A stretch of 29,501 nt of DNA from an uncultured Microbacterium sp. (GCA_947647645.1 CANSLE010000005.1:1-29501); one strand, 5' to 3'. Positions 1 to 8,033 are shown, counted from the stretch's first letter. The notes: generated by a model from the sequence alone, not told the origin. Made by a program: numbers and translations.

Positions 1-1079
1 CCTCGGTCGCCGCGGTCGCCCGCGAGCACCGCGCCACCCACGTGATGAACGCGGTGGAACCGAAGTTCGTGGAGGCCATCTTCGCCGGAGCCAGGGACGC
101 CGGGGCCGACTACTTGGACATGGCCATGAGCCTCTCGCACCCGCACGCGACCGACCCGTACTCGCAGCCCGGCGTGAAGCTCGGCGACGCCCAGTTCGCC
201 GAGGCGGACGACTGGGAGGCCGGCGGCCGCCTGGCCCTGGTCGGCATCGGCGTGGAGCCGGGCCTCTCGGACGTCTTCGCCCGGTACGCCGCCGACGAGC
301 TGTTCCGCGAGATCGACGAGCTGGGCACCCGCGACGGCGCCAACCTGGTGGTCCGCGACGACGACGGCAACGAGATCTTCGCGCCGTCGTTCTCGATCTG
401 GACCACCATCGAGGAGTGCCTCAACCCTCCCGTCGTGTGGGAGAAGGACCGCGGCTGGTTCACCACCGCGCCGTTCAGCGAGCCGGAGGTCTTCGAGTTC
501 CCGGAGGGGATCGGCGCCGTCGAGTGCGTGAACGTGGAGCACGAGGAGGTCCTCCTGATGCCCAGGTGGGTGGACGCCCGCCGCGTCACCTTCAAGTACG
601 GGCTCGGCGAGGAGTTCATCGGCGTGCTCAAGACGCTGCACCTGCTCGGCCTCGACTCGACCGCGCCGCTCCGCGTCCGCAGCGCCTCCGGCCCGGTCGA
701 AGTCGCGCCGCGCGACGTGGTCGCCGCGGCGTTACCCGACCCCGCCGGCATCGGCCCCCGGATGACTGGCAAGACATGCGCCGGCCTCTGGGTCACCGGC
801 ACTGGCACCGATGGCGCGCCGCGGGAGGTCTACCTCTACCACGTCGCCGACAACGAGTGGACGATGCGCGAGTACGACGCGCAGTGCGTCGTCTGGCAGA
901 CCGCCCTCAACCCCGTGATCGCGTTGGAACTGCTCGCCACCGGTGCGTGGTCGGGCGCGGGCGTGCTCGGTCCGGAGGCCTTTCCCGCCGGTCCGTTCTT
1001 GGAGCTAATGGCCCGGCCGGAGGCGGACGGCGGCTACGGGCAGGCGTGGGGTCTCGAGGAGCGCATCCCCTCTCGGTAG
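1..1079 (+). CDS. Saccharopine dehydrogenase-like protein (5' truncated by window edge)
   Basis: The reading frame is open from base 3, so the gene starts before the window and its NAD(P)-binding Rossmann half is missing. The visible C-terminal part has features I associate with the saccharopine dehydrogenase/reductase-like family: GADYLDMAMS (the usual 'aGvdYvDl' element), GVEPGLSDVFARYA, and the conserved stretch VECVNVEHEEVLLMPRWVDA followed by FKYGLGEEFIGVLKTLHLLG. Family members are soluble NAD(P)-dependent oxidoreductases of amino-acid or polyamine metabolism; the actual substrate cannot be told from sequence. The gene ends with TAG at 1077-1079 and nothing downstream looks co-transcribed. 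Family membership is fairly sure, the reaction is not. Confidence 0.8.
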   Translation, partial: SVAAVAREHRATHVMNAVEPKFVEAIFAGARDAGADYLDMAMSLSHPHATDPYSQPGVKLGDAQFAEADDWEAGGRLALVGIGVEPGLSDVFARYAADELFREIDELGTRDGANLVVRDDDGNEIFAPSFSIWTTIEECLNPPVVWEKDRGWFTTAPFSEPEVFEFPEGIGAVECVNVEHEEVLLMPRWVDARRVTFKYGLGEEFIGVLKTLHLLGLDSTAPLRVRSASGPVEVAPRDVVAAALPDPAGIGPRMTGKTCAGLWVTGTGTDGAPREVYLYHVADNEWTMREYDAQCVVWQTALNPVIALELLATGAWSGAGVLGPEAFPAGPFLELMARPEADGGYGQAWGLEERIPSR

Positions 1080-1359
1080 GGATCTGCGTCACGGGGTTCG
1101 CACAATGCGGCCCAGGCCGGAGCTCACTATCTGGCTGGCTCTGGAGGCGATGCATCTGCTCGGCGAGCTGCTGCGCCTGCGGGACCGATGTGCGGGGTGC
1201 GAGATGCCCCCAATGCCTGAGGGCTCACCCGACTCCGGGCGTCGAAGAGAGCATCCAAGCTCCCTCAGCTGACGCGAGGAATATTACCAGCGTAACTTTT
1301 CTGTCACTTTTTACAGCGTTTTTTGACACGTAGGAGTCAATGCTGGGTAGTCTTGGGAC
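1080..1359 (+). promoter_or_regulatory. Intergenic region with promoter of the antitoxin gene
   Basis: About 280 bases with no convincing gene. Its right half becomes A/T-rich. TTGACA (1323-1328) is a consensus -35 box, and TAGTCT (1348-1353) 19 bases later can serve as -10. Transcription would then start at about 1360, exactly on the ATG of the next gene, so the antitoxin mRNA would be leaderless. TGTCA at 1302-1306 and TGACA at 1324-1328 form a loose inverted repeat over the -35 region and could be an autoregulatory operator. Confidence 0.5.
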
Positions 1360-1740
1360 ATGGCCACCCTGACACCTTCGGGTCTGCACCGCAGTACCAA
1401 CAGGATCGATGAGCACGAAATCGTGCGCCAACTGAACGACGCGCTCGGAGCGACACTCGTGGCGGCTCTGGCCGGGGTCAAGAGTCGGCAGCAGCCCAAC
1501 GATTGGGCCAAGTCTGGCGGCGGGATGCCGCGGCCGGACGCGTGGAATCGCCTCCAATTCGCGCACCAGATCTGGACGGCGCTGCAGGAGGAAGAAGGCC
1601 GGGACATCGCCCGTCGCTGGTTCATCGGCGGGAACCCATTGCTGGGCGAGAGCACGCCGATCATGGCCATCCGCGAAGACCGTCATGCTGACGTGCGCCG
1701 AGCGGCGCAGGCCTTCATCGACGGCGACGTCGACGAATGA
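1360..1740 (+). CDS. Xre/MbcA/ParS-type antitoxin (DUF2384-like)
   Basis: A 126-residue protein matching the antitoxin half of RES/Xre (MbcA/ParS) toxin-antitoxin modules. It has an N-terminal helical part with VRQLNDALGATLVAALAGVK and a Trp-Ala-rich helix-turn-helix-like segment, then the toxin-binding C-terminal segment with WFIGGNPLLGESTPIMAIRE and RRAAQAFIDGDVDE. In the family this protein binds and neutralises the RES toxin and represses the operon. The start is the ATG at 1360; there is no Shine-Dalgarno sequence, but a -10-like box ends 6 bases upstream (leaderless). Its stop overlaps the next start (ATGA at 1737-1740), the usual arrangement with the toxin gene, but the toxin is broken here. 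It looks intact. Confidence 0.8.
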   Translation: MATLTPSGLHRSTNRIDEHEIVRQLNDALGATLVAALAGVKSRQQPNDWAKSGGGMPRPDAWNRLQFAHQIWTALQEEEGRDIARRWFIGGNPLLGESTPIMAIREDRHADVRRAAQAFIDGDVDE

Positions 1741-1970
1741 CGCCGGCGGAACCACGCATCTGCACCATATCCGGGCTGCGTCTGATCCCCGTCGATCAAG
1801 CGGTGGGGTTCCATGTAGCAACGGCTCGGTGGAAGCAGCCGTCTGCGCCGCTTCGGACTCCGGATGTGCACCGACAGGAATGGGGACGCTTCGACACCCT
1901 GGGCCGTACGTACTATCTCGCTGAGACGCCCGAGTGCGCGTTTGCTGGCTCTTCCCAGATGAGGGTGTAG
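1737..1970 (+). pseudogene. RES-domain toxin, truncated
   Basis: The 77 codons begin with an ATGA overlap with the antitoxin. They carry the start of a RES domain: an Arg/Trp-rich N-terminus and WGRFDTLGRTYYLAETPECAFA, which matches the family signature 'RF.p.g..lYla.tpe.Alae'. RES toxins degrade NAD+ and are about 150-220 residues long. Here the frame becomes SSQMRV and stops at 1968-1970, so most of the catalytic domain is missing. Downstream, another frame (about 2030-2133) reads YAIHPKDLDVTDATPPAGF before a stop, which may be decayed toxin sequence or chance. I judge the toxin inactive. A very short natural protein is the less likely alternative. Confidence 0.65.
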
Positions 1971-2340
1971 GTCGGCCGGGCGCGTCGGTCCGCAGATAGA
2001 CGTCGAGATCTCCCGACGACGGAGGTTCCTACGCCATCCATCCGAAAGACCTCGACGTGACCGACGCTACCCCGCCGGCCGGCTTCGGCCGCCCTGACCT
2101 GACCGCCTTCGCGTCTTATCCCGATCGGCTCTGATCGGGTCTGCTGATCCTCTCGACGAGAACGCAGCGACATCACAGCCACCCAACCCCGACCGTCCGG
2201 GAAGCCGGGACACGTCACATGGCCTGTGCTGCGGGCGTGTCGAGTGAGTCGTCCAGGGGCGACGCAGGAGCGTCGACGCGACGTGCTGAGAGGTGGTTCC
2301 AGTCGAGCACTGGCACACCGGCTACAGGCATGGCGATAGG
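1971..2340. other. Gap of 370 bases between RES remnant and GlxA-type gene
   Basis: No gene can be supported. The left part may be decayed toxin sequence (see the RES entry). On the minus strand a 38-codon frame (2331 to 2215) starts 9 bases after the stop of the GlxA-type gene and reads MPVAGVPVLDWNHLSARRV and onwards to a TGA. It is protein-like in composition but too short and unlike anything I recognise; it may be a small downstream gene or a remnant. Confidence 0.3.
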
Positions 2341-3282
2341 TCAGGAACGGCGTCGCTCCCTACGCAGGAGGGAGCGCAGAGTCTCGGCGTTCGCGTAGCC
2401 GACCCGTAGCGCGATCTCGGCGGAGGTGAGGTCCGTGGTTGCTGAGAGGTGCCGAGCTCGTTCGATGCGAAGCCGTTGGACGAAGCCGAGCGGAGTGAGG
2501 TTGAGCGCCGCACGGACTCGTCGTTCGAGGGTGCGCCGGCTGGTGCCGAGCGACTGCGCGACGAAGGCGACGTTGAACGGTTCGTCCAGGCGGGCGCGCA
2601 CGAAGCGTTCGAACTCGACGACGATCGGGTCCTCGTGCCGGAGATGTTCGTAGGCGACGAAGGCCGCCTGCGACGGGCGCTCGTCGATCATCAGGAGCTT
2701 GGCGACATGTTGGGCCAGGTCGGGGCTGATCGATCGCACGAGTGAGAGCGCGAGGTCGATGTGGGCGAAGGCGGCGCCGGCGGTGACGAGGTTCCCGTCG
2801 ACCACGACCATGGTGTCGAGATCGAGGGCGACGGTCGGATAGCGCTTCAGGAACGCCGGCCCCAGGAACCAGCTGGTGGTCGCCCGCCGATGATGCATCC
2901 GTCCGGTCTCGGCGACGGCGAACACGCCGGTGCACGCCGCGGCGATCCGGGTGGTCGCCTCGTCGAGGCGCCCGAGCGAGGCGATGACCGAACGAGCATC
3001 TCGGCTCTGGAGGGCGTCGTTGGTAGCGGCGGCCGTAAGGGTTCCAAGCGCAGGGACGACGACCACGTCGAACTCTCCGGACTCCGACAGCGGGTGGTCC
3101 ACCGTCAGGGTCATCGATGCCGTCGTGGTCACTCGCCGTTTCGGTCCGAGGATGGCGAGTTCGATCGGGTCGATCCGCGGGTCGACATCGCCGCGGGCAC
3201 CGTCGGCCACCCGCACGATGTCGATGATCGACGCGATAGCCGAACCGAAGCAGCCGTCGATCGCGATCAGTCCGATACGCAT
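2341..3282 (-). CDS. GlxA-family transcriptional regulator (DJ-1/PfpI-like + AraC HTH)
   Basis: A 313-residue regulator with two domains. Residues 1-190 form a DJ-1/PfpI amidotransferase-like sensor: it starts MRIGLIAIDG, has FDVVVVPALGTL, and the nucleophile elbow AAACTGVFAVAE. The C-terminal 90 residues form an AraC/XylS double helix-turn-helix (FVAQSLGTSRRTLERRVRAA, then LTSAEIALRVGYANAETLRS). GlxA-type regulators usually activate a neighbouring catabolic or redox operon; here the divergent neighbour is an ABM monooxygenase gene 108 bases away, its likely target. The frame is open 31 codons further upstream, but the ATG at 3282 begins the conserved beta strand, so I chose it. No Shine-Dalgarno sequence is visible. 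The ligand is unknown. Confidence 0.85.
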   Translation of the reverse strand: MRIGLIAIDGCFGSAIASIIDIVRVADGARGDVDPRIDPIELAILGPKRRVTTTASMTLTVDHPLSESGEFDVVVVPALGTLTAAATNDALQSRDARSVIASLGRLDEATTRIAAACTGVFAVAETGRMHHRRATTSWFLGPAFLKRYPTVALDLDTMVVVDGNLVTAGAAFAHIDLALSLVRSISPDLAQHVAKLLMIDERPSQAAFVAYEHLRHEDPIVVEFERFVRARLDEPFNVAFVAQSLGTSRRTLERRVRAALNLTPLGFVQRLRIERARHLSATTDLTSAEIALRVGYANAETLRSLLRRERRRS

Positions 3283-3390
3283 GACGTAAACAATAGCAAT
3301 ACTGCCGTATACGCCACTCCCCACCGGCCCTCGCTCGTCATACGCTGAACTCGCTTCACCAAGAAACCTCGACACCTAGGAGAGTCCCTC

Positions 3391-3702
3391 ATGTCCACAC
3401 CCGCATCACTTCCGTATGCCTTCGTCGCCAAGATCGTCGCGGCCGATGGACAGCACGACGCGCTCGCCGATCTGCTCGCCGGCGCTGTCGCACTCGCCAA
3501 CGAAGAAGTAGGAACGATTGTCTGGTTCGCGGTCAGGACCCACGCCGACACCTTCTGGATCTTCGATGCATTCCCCGACGAGGCCGCTCGCGACGCCCAC
3601 GCCAACGGCGCCATCGTCGCAGCCCTGATGGCCAACCAGCACCTCCTCAGCTCAGCACCCGAGATCCTGGCGGCCGACGTCCTCGCGTCCAAGCTCCCGT
3701 AG
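3391..3702 (+). CDS. Putative quinol monooxygenase (ABM domain)
   Basis: A 103-residue protein of the antibiotic biosynthesis monooxygenase (ABM) ferredoxin-like fold. Landmarks are the first strand YAFVAKIVAADGQHDALADLL, broken at the usual place, then GTIVWFAVRTHADTFWIFDAF, the conserved 'D....Ra.H' element (DEAARDAHANGAIV) and the terminal VLASKLP. ABM proteins are cofactor-free oxygenases of quinols or aromatics, or related small dimeric proteins. AGGAG lies 9 bases before the ATG. It is divergent from the GlxA-type regulator, which probably controls it. A second, clearly related gene lies at 11471-11773, with 3' fragments at 6788 and 9810. The substrate is unknown. Confidence 0.8.
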   Translation: MSTPASLPYAFVAKIVAADGQHDALADLLAGAVALANEEVGTIVWFAVRTHADTFWIFDAFPDEAARDAHANGAIVAALMANQHLLSSAPEILAADVLASKLP

Positions 3703-3913
3703 TCCGCCAACGCACGAGACGATCGCGCCCCGCCGAGCCGTCGCCAGGTCGCGACGCAACGCCATGCTGCGTTGCCGAGCGGTGCGAGGCCTAGCGGCAC
3801 ACGGACAGGATGCCGGCCGCGAGCGCTCAGCCGGCGAGGGGTCCGTCGCAGAGGAGAGCGATGTCGATGTCGGGCAGAGCCGTGAGGCCAGCGCATCGCG
3901 CGACCACCAGAAC
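3703..3913. other. Gap of about 210 bases, no gene seen
   Basis: The region between the ABM gene and the hairpin at 3914 shows no open frame with protein-like composition on either strand and no recognisable promoter or repeat. Confidence 0.4.
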
Positions 3914-3957
3914 CGAACAGCCCCTGACCTGCGTTTCCGCAGGTCAGGGGCTGTTCG
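3914..3957 (-). terminator. Perfect 20-bp hairpin, probable tRNA-operon terminator
   Basis: The arms at 3914-3933 and 3938-3957 are exactly complementary over 20 bp with a 4-base loop. The hairpin starts only a few bases after the 3' end of the tRNA fragment read on the minus strand, which is where a tRNA terminator would lie. There is no long T run on either side, as often in GC-rich actinobacteria. Confidence 0.7.
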
Positions 3958-3961
3958 CCGG

Positions 3962-3996
3962 AGCCGCCTGTCGGAATCGAACCGACGACCTAATCG
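3962..3996 (-). pseudogene. 3' fragment of a tRNA gene (probably tRNA-Thr), likely attachment-site scar
   Basis: Read on the minus strand, the segment has the variable loop AGGTC, a full T arm GTCGG-TTCGATT-CCGAC (3970-3986), the 3' acceptor strand AGGCGGC (3963-3969) and a discriminator base. The GCCGCC/GGCGGC acceptor suggests tRNA-Thr, but the anticodon is not securely present. The 5' half (D arm, 5' acceptor strand) is missing: upstream sequence does not pair with it. A tRNA 3' end followed by a terminator and lacking its 5' half is what tyrosine-recombinase integration leaves at the far end of an element, so the element should lie towards higher coordinates. The fragment is clear; the att interpretation is inference. 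Confidence 0.65.
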
Positions 3997-4054
3997 GTGT
4001 GGAACCCTTTCCGCAAGCCGCAGGCCGCAGCCCGACGACCGTTCCGTATGTGGC

Positions 4055-4060
4055 TAACAT
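4055..4060 (+). promoter_or_regulatory. -10 box of a leaderless promoter for the UvrA-like gene
   Basis: TAACAT ends 6 bases before the ATG at 4067, so transcription would begin at or next to the start codon. No Shine-Dalgarno sequence exists between them. The same spacing recurs before the antitoxin, Vsr and 72-residue genes in this window. Confidence 0.45.
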
Positions 4061-4066
4061 TCGACC

Positions 4067-6727
4067 ATGGTTGAATTCTCTGCGTTCGTGCCGCCGAAGC
4101 TCTCCGTGCAGCCCGACGTTCGCGTTCTCGGCGCCCGAGAACACAATCTGCAGGATGTCGACCTTACGGTGCCGCGCGATGCAACGGTCGTCTTCACCGG
4201 TGTGTCCGGATCGGGAAAGTCCTCGCTGGCGTTCGGGACGCTGTACGCCGAGTCGCAGCGACGCTATTTGGAATCGGTCGCACCGTACGCCCGCCGTCTG
4301 ATCGATCAGGCGGGAGTGCCCGATGTCGACTCGATCACGGGGATGCCGCCTGCGGTCGCCCTGCAGCAGCAGCGCGGTGCCGGGAATGCCCGATCGACCG
4401 TGGGCAGCATCACCACGTTGTCGAGCTTGGTACGGATGCTGTACTCGAGAACCGGGGACTACCCGGACGGGCAGCCGATGTTGTATGCGGAGGACTTCTC
4501 CGCGAACACGGTCGAAGGGGCCTGTTCGGAATGCCACGGCATCGGACGCGTGTACGCGGTGAACGAGCAGCAGATGATCCCGGACCCCTCGCTCACCATC
4601 CGCGAACGCGCCATCGCTTCCTGGCCGACCGCGTGGCACGGCCATCAGCTGCGCGACGTGCTGGTTGCTCTCGGTTACGACGTCGATGTGCCGTGGCGGG
4701 ACCTGCCGCAAGAAGACAGGGACTGGATCCTGTACACCGATGAGACCCCCTTCGTTCCGGTCCACTCCCGGCTTAGCCTCTCTGAGGCTAAAGCTGCGAT
4801 CGAAGCAGGTGTGGAGCCGAGCTACTCGGGCACATTCGTCGGGGCTCGCCGGTACATTCTGGACACGTTCGCGAACACAAAGAGCGCCTCGATGAAGCGG
4901 CGCGTCGCGCAGTTCCTCACCGCTGCCATCTGCCCGGTCTGTCATGGCAAGCGGCTGAAGCCCGAGGCGCTGTCTGTCACGTTCGAAGGATTCGACATCG
5001 CCGAATTCTCCCAACTGCCGCTTCGGGAACTTGCCACGACGCTCTCCGATGTCCTAGCGCGCATGGAGGAGCAGGAGGCCGCTTCTTCTGAGGCGGTCTC
5101 TCCGCGAGCCGCATCGGAAGAGCGAATCGCTGCTGGCGGGTCCCCGCATTCCTCCGCGTCCGATGTGCGACCCACCGCGAGTCCCTCGCCAGAGAAGCGT
5201 GCCGCTGCGGTCCAGCTCGCCTCAGGGGTGCTGCAGCGGCTTCGTCCACTGGTCGATCTGGGGCTGGGCTACCTGTCATTGAGCCGGACGACCCCGACAC
5301 TGTCGGGCGGCGAGCTACAGCGACTCCGGCTCGCGACGCAACTCAGCTCTGATCTTTTCGGGGTCGTCTACGTCCTCGACGAACCATCGGCGGGGCTGCA
5401 CCCCCAGGACGTGGCGGCGCTCCTCAGGATCCTGGACGGACTCAAGGGGCGAGGGAACAGCCTGTTCATCGTCGAACACTCCGTGGCTGTGATGCGGCAC
5501 GCGGACTGGCTGGTCGACATCGGCCCCGGCGCCGGTGAACACGGCGGCCGCGTGCTCTACAGCGGCCCGACCGACGGGCTCGCCGATATCAAGGAGTCCG
5601 TGACCCGCGGATACCTCTTCGGCAACAGTGGTCTCCCTCTTCGCACACCCCGTGAGGCACGCAGTTGGCTGCGTCTGGAGAACGTGACGCGTAACAACCT
5701 GCACGACATATCGGTCGATATCCCATTGGGGGTCTTCACCGCCGTTACGGGCGTGTCCGGGGCCGGCAAGTCGAGTCTGGTCAGTCAGGCGCTTCCCTCG
5801 CTGCTTGGCGATCGCCTTGGCCGGGCCGTCCCGGCGGATGACGAGCCGGTCAGCGACGAACTGCTCCTCGCGGATGCGCCGGAACGTCTCGATGGACGCG
5901 TCGCCGGGCCCGTCACCGGTGTACAGCGGCTGGTCGTCATCGACCAGCGGCCCATCGGCCGGACGCCGAGATCCAACGTCGCCACCTACACCGGGCTGTT
6001 CGACCATGTCCGCCGTCGATTTGCAGACACCCCGGAAGCTCGTTCCCGCGGGTACAAGCCTGGCCGATTCTCCTTCAATGTCGCCGGCGGGCGCTGCCCG
6101 ACCTGCGAGGGCGAGGGATCGGTGATGGTCGAGCTCCTCTTCCTGCCTTCCGTGTACACCGAATGCCCCGACTGCCACGGCAGCCGATACAAGGCATCAA
6201 CGCTCGAGGTCACGTGGAGGGGACGCACCATCGCAGACGTATTGTCGATGAGCGTCGAGGAAGCGAACCTCTTCTTCGTGGGCGATGAGGAGATCACGCG
6301 GTCGCTGACCGCTTTGTCGGATGTCGGACTCGATTACCTCCGGCTGGGTCAACCGGCGACCGAACTCTCCGGGGGTGAAGCGCAGCGTGTCAAGCTCGCG
6401 ACCGAGTTGCAGCGTGCGCAGCGTGGAGACACGCTGTACGTACTGGACGAGCCGACCTCCGGGCTCCACTGCGCCGACACGGATCGTCTGGTCGCGCACC
6501 TGCAGACGCTGGTCGATGCAGGCAACACGGTCGTCGCCGCGGAGCTGGACATGCGCGTTATCGCGGTGGCCGATCACGTGATCGATCTTGGACCCGGCGC
6601 GGGCGACGCCGGCGGGACCGTGGTTGCAGCTGGCACGCCCGCCCACGTCGCGGATAGGGGCGTCGGTGCTTCCGCGGGCTACCTCGCCGCCGCACTGCAG
6701 GCAGCGACCAACGTGACCCCATCGTGA
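4067..6727 (+). CDS. UvrA-like ABC-type ATPase (class II, drug-resistance type)
   Basis: An 886-residue protein with the UvrA architecture of two ABC ATPase halves with inserted zinc fingers. Half one has Walker A GVSGSGKSS (45-53), CxxC pairs at 153/156 and 289/292, signature LSGGELQRLRLA (about 412-423) and Walker B VYVLDEPSAGLH (434-445). Half two has Walker A GVSGAGKSS (562-570), a zinc finger with CxxC at 677/680 and 700/703, signature LSGGEAQRVKLA (767-778) and Walker B LYVLDEPTSGLH. At 886 residues it is shorter than housekeeping UvrA (about 950), and the first-half insertion is reduced, which suggests a UvrA2/DrrC-type paralogue linked to drug tolerance rather than excision repair. 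A low-complexity Ser/Ala/Glu linker spans about 335-376. In the second half the expected H-loop His is Leu (AELDM, residue 827). The start is leaderless. Confidence 0.85.
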   Translation: MVEFSAFVPPKLSVQPDVRVLGAREHNLQDVDLTVPRDATVVFTGVSGSGKSSLAFGTLYAESQRRYLESVAPYARRLIDQAGVPDVDSITGMPPAVALQQQRGAGNARSTVGSITTLSSLVRMLYSRTGDYPDGQPMLYAEDFSANTVEGACSECHGIGRVYAVNEQQMIPDPSLTIRERAIASWPTAWHGHQLRDVLVALGYDVDVPWRDLPQEDRDWILYTDETPFVPVHSRLSLSEAKAAIEAGVEPSYSGTFVGARRYILDTFANTKSASMKRRVAQFLTAAICPVCHGKRLKPEALSVTFEGFDIAEFSQLPLRELATTLSDVLARMEEQEAASSEAVSPRAASEERIAAGGSPHSSASDVRPTASPSPEKRAAAVQLASGVLQRLRPLVDLGLGYLSLSRTTPTLSGGELQRLRLATQLSSDLFGVVYVLDEPSAGLHPQDVAALLRILDGLKGRGNSLFIVEHSVAVMRHADWLVDIGPGAGEHGGRVLYSGPTDGLADIKESVTRGYLFGNSGLPLRTPREARSWLRLENVTRNNLHDISVDIPLGVFTAVTGVSGAGKSSLVSQALPSLLGDRLGRAVPADDEPVSDELLLADAPERLDGRVAGPVTGVQRLVVIDQRPIGRTPRSNVATYTGLFDHVRRRFADTPEARSRGYKPGRFSFNVAGGRCPTCEGEGSVMVELLFLPSVYTECPDCHGSRYKASTLEVTWRGRTIADVLSMSVEEANLFFVGDEEITRSLTALSDVGLDYLRLGQPATELSGGEAQRVKLATELQRAQRGDTLYVLDEPTSGLHCADTDRLVAHLQTLVDAGNTVVAAELDMRVIAVADHVIDLGPGAGDAGGTVVAAGTPAHVADRGVGASAGYLAAALQAATNVTPS
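6380..6639 (+). repeat. 260-bp exact repeat, copy 1 (inside the UvrA-like gene)
   Basis: Bases 6380-6639 are identical to 9357-9616 (offset 2977). On both sides the similarity drops at once to a diverged level: the last 90 bases of the two reading frames show many mismatches, and upstream the similarity is lost within about 15 bases. The block codes for the second ABC signature, Walker B and the segment up to the GPGAG motif. Confidence 0.9.
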
Positions 6728-6731
6728 CGAC

Positions 6732-6769
6732 CGTGCCGCTGTGCGATATGAGAATCGGACAGCGGCACG
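6732..6769 (+). terminator. Terminator hairpin after the UvrA-like gene
   Basis: CGTGCCGCTGT (6732-6742) and ACAGCGGCACG (6759-6769) form a perfect 11-bp stem with a 16-base loop, 4 bases after the uvrA-like stop codon. It probably ends transcription; no T run follows. Confidence 0.65.
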
Positions 6770-6787
6770 CTCGACGAGGTCGTGGTC

Positions 6788-6841
6788 TCAGGCGGGGAGC
6801 TTAGAGGCCAGGACGTCCAACTTCTCGATCGTCGGCTCGCT
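6788..6841 (-). pseudogene. 3' end fragment of an ABM monooxygenase gene
   Basis: The last 17 codons read SEPTIEKLDVLASKLPA plus TGA, matching the C-terminus of the ABM protein at 11471 (one Gly to Ala difference). Upstream the similarity stops. The frame stays open to about 7099 and contains RESLTQAELIILAGVHYIAQ, which is not ABM-like and which I do not recognise. The fragment faces the UvrA-like gene tail to tail, as the second fragment does at 9810. Confidence 0.7.
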
Positions 6842-6989
6842 GATTTTCTCGACAAGTTGAGCGATATAGTGCACGCCCGCGAGAATGATCAGTTCCGCTT
6901 GCGTCAGCGATTCCCGATCGTGGTGGCGCGGACGATGCCCCAGCCTGTTGTTCTCTCGTGGGAGGGGCATCGTCCTGGCCGTTGGGCGC

Positions 6990-8033
6990 TCAGCCGTTCG
7001 AGGAGGGTGCTCCCGGGACCAGCACGGCCCGACCGGGGATCTGACCGGTGGCGAGGTGTTCGAACACTTCGTTGATTTCCGAAAGTGGGTGTCGTTCAAT
7101 CGCCGATACCAGGCGCCCAGAACGGGCTAGCGCGAGTACCTCCTCGAGTTCATTCCGGGTACCCCAGTTGCTCGTCATCATCACTGCTTCGGCGGCGAAG
7201 CGGAAGAACGAGAACGGGAAGCTGCCGCCCGCGAGCCCGACGAGCACAAAGATACCGAGCCGGTCCACCGCTCCAGCGCCAAGGGCCATGGTCGTGTCGA
7301 TTCCGACAAAGTCAAGAACAGCCGCTACCCCGTCCTGGCCGGCGGCAGTGCGAATCTGTTCCGCGGCATCAGCATCTCGGGGGTCGACGGTGACGTCGGC
7401 GCCGAGCTCGCGTGCGGTCTGACGCTTCTTCTCGTCGGTGTCGACGACAATCACCTTTGCCGGGGAGAGCAGCTTCAGGAATTGGACCCCGTACTGGCCG
7501 AGCCCTCCAGCGCCGATCAAGACCGCGCTAGTGCCGGGCACGAGGTGGGGCAGTGCCTTCTTGACCGCCGAGTAAGGCGTAAGGGCTGCATCGGTGAGAG
7601 CGGCTGCCTCTACCGGGTCGAGTCCGTCTGCCCGGAGCAAGTGCCGCACGGACGGCACGACCATGTACTCCGCATACCCGCCTTCTGGGCCCATGCCGCC
7701 CCACAGGAATGTGTTGCAGAGCTGTTCCTTGCCTCCCAGGCAGAAACGGCAGTGACCGCAGCCCCAGCCGCCGAACACGACGACCGCGTCGCCGACCTCG
7801 AACCCGTTGCCTTCTGCGCCGGGACCGAAGGACTCGATCCAGCCTGCATTCTCATGACCCAGGGTGTGGGGGAAAGCGACACCCGGAATCTCGCCGGATT
7901 TGACGTGCAGGTCGGAGTGGCATGCCCCGGATCCACCGATTCGTATCAGGACCTCCCCAGGCCCAGGTTCTGGAGTCGGGATGTCCTCGATGACGAAATC
8001 CGACCCTACTTCGTTCAGTCGTGCTGCTTTCAT
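6990..8033 (-). CDS. Zinc-dependent NAD(P)-dependent alcohol dehydrogenase (MDR)
   Basis: A 347-residue medium-chain dehydrogenase. Catalytic zinc ligands are visible as C38 (GACHSD), H60-E61 (LGHENAG) and D148 in LTDAALTPYSA; structural zinc ligands are C92, C95, C98 and C106. The Rossmann motif is GAGGLG (174-179), followed by VVDTDEKK, whose Asp suggests NAD preference. The overall pattern, with SNWGTRNELEEVLALARSGR near the C-terminus, resembles actinobacterial secondary alcohol dehydrogenases of the Rhodococcus ADH-A kind. AGGAAG lies 7 bases before the ATG. The TetR-type gene lies upstream in the same direction, with 124 bases between them containing a 14-bp palindrome, so it likely controls this enzyme. 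The substrate is unknown. Confidence 0.88.
   Translation of the reverse strand: MKAARLNEVGSDFVIEDIPTPEPGPGEVLIRIGGSGACHSDLHVKSGEIPGVAFPHTLGHENAGWIESFGPGAEGNGFEVGDAVVVFGGWGCGHCRFCLGGKEQLCNTFLWGGMGPEGGYAEYMVVPSVRHLLRADGLDPVEAAALTDAALTPYSAVKKALPHLVPGTSAVLIGAGGLGQYGVQFLKLLSPAKVIVVDTDEKKRQTARELGADVTVDPRDADAAEQIRTAAGQDGVAAVLDFVGIDTTMALGAGAVDRLGIFVLVGLAGGSFPFSFFRFAAEAVMMTSNWGTRNELEEVLALARSGRLVSAIERHPLSEINEVFEHLATGQIPGRAVLVPGAPSSNG

Noticed and set aside
416..1333. A 305-codon plus-strand frame overlapping the saccharopine-dehydrogenase-like gene
   Set aside because: Extremely Arg-rich, no motif, and in conflict with a gene of clear family similarity.
3962..4037. A complete tRNA gene
   Set aside because: The T arm and 3' acceptor strand are present, but no D arm or matching 5' acceptor strand follows at the right distance, so only a fragment is reported.
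6842..7099. A real 103-residue gene extending from the ABM fragment at 6788
   Set aside because: Only the last 17 codons match ABM; the upstream part overlaps the end of the alcohol dehydrogenase gene and has no recognisable domain, although one stretch looks protein-like.
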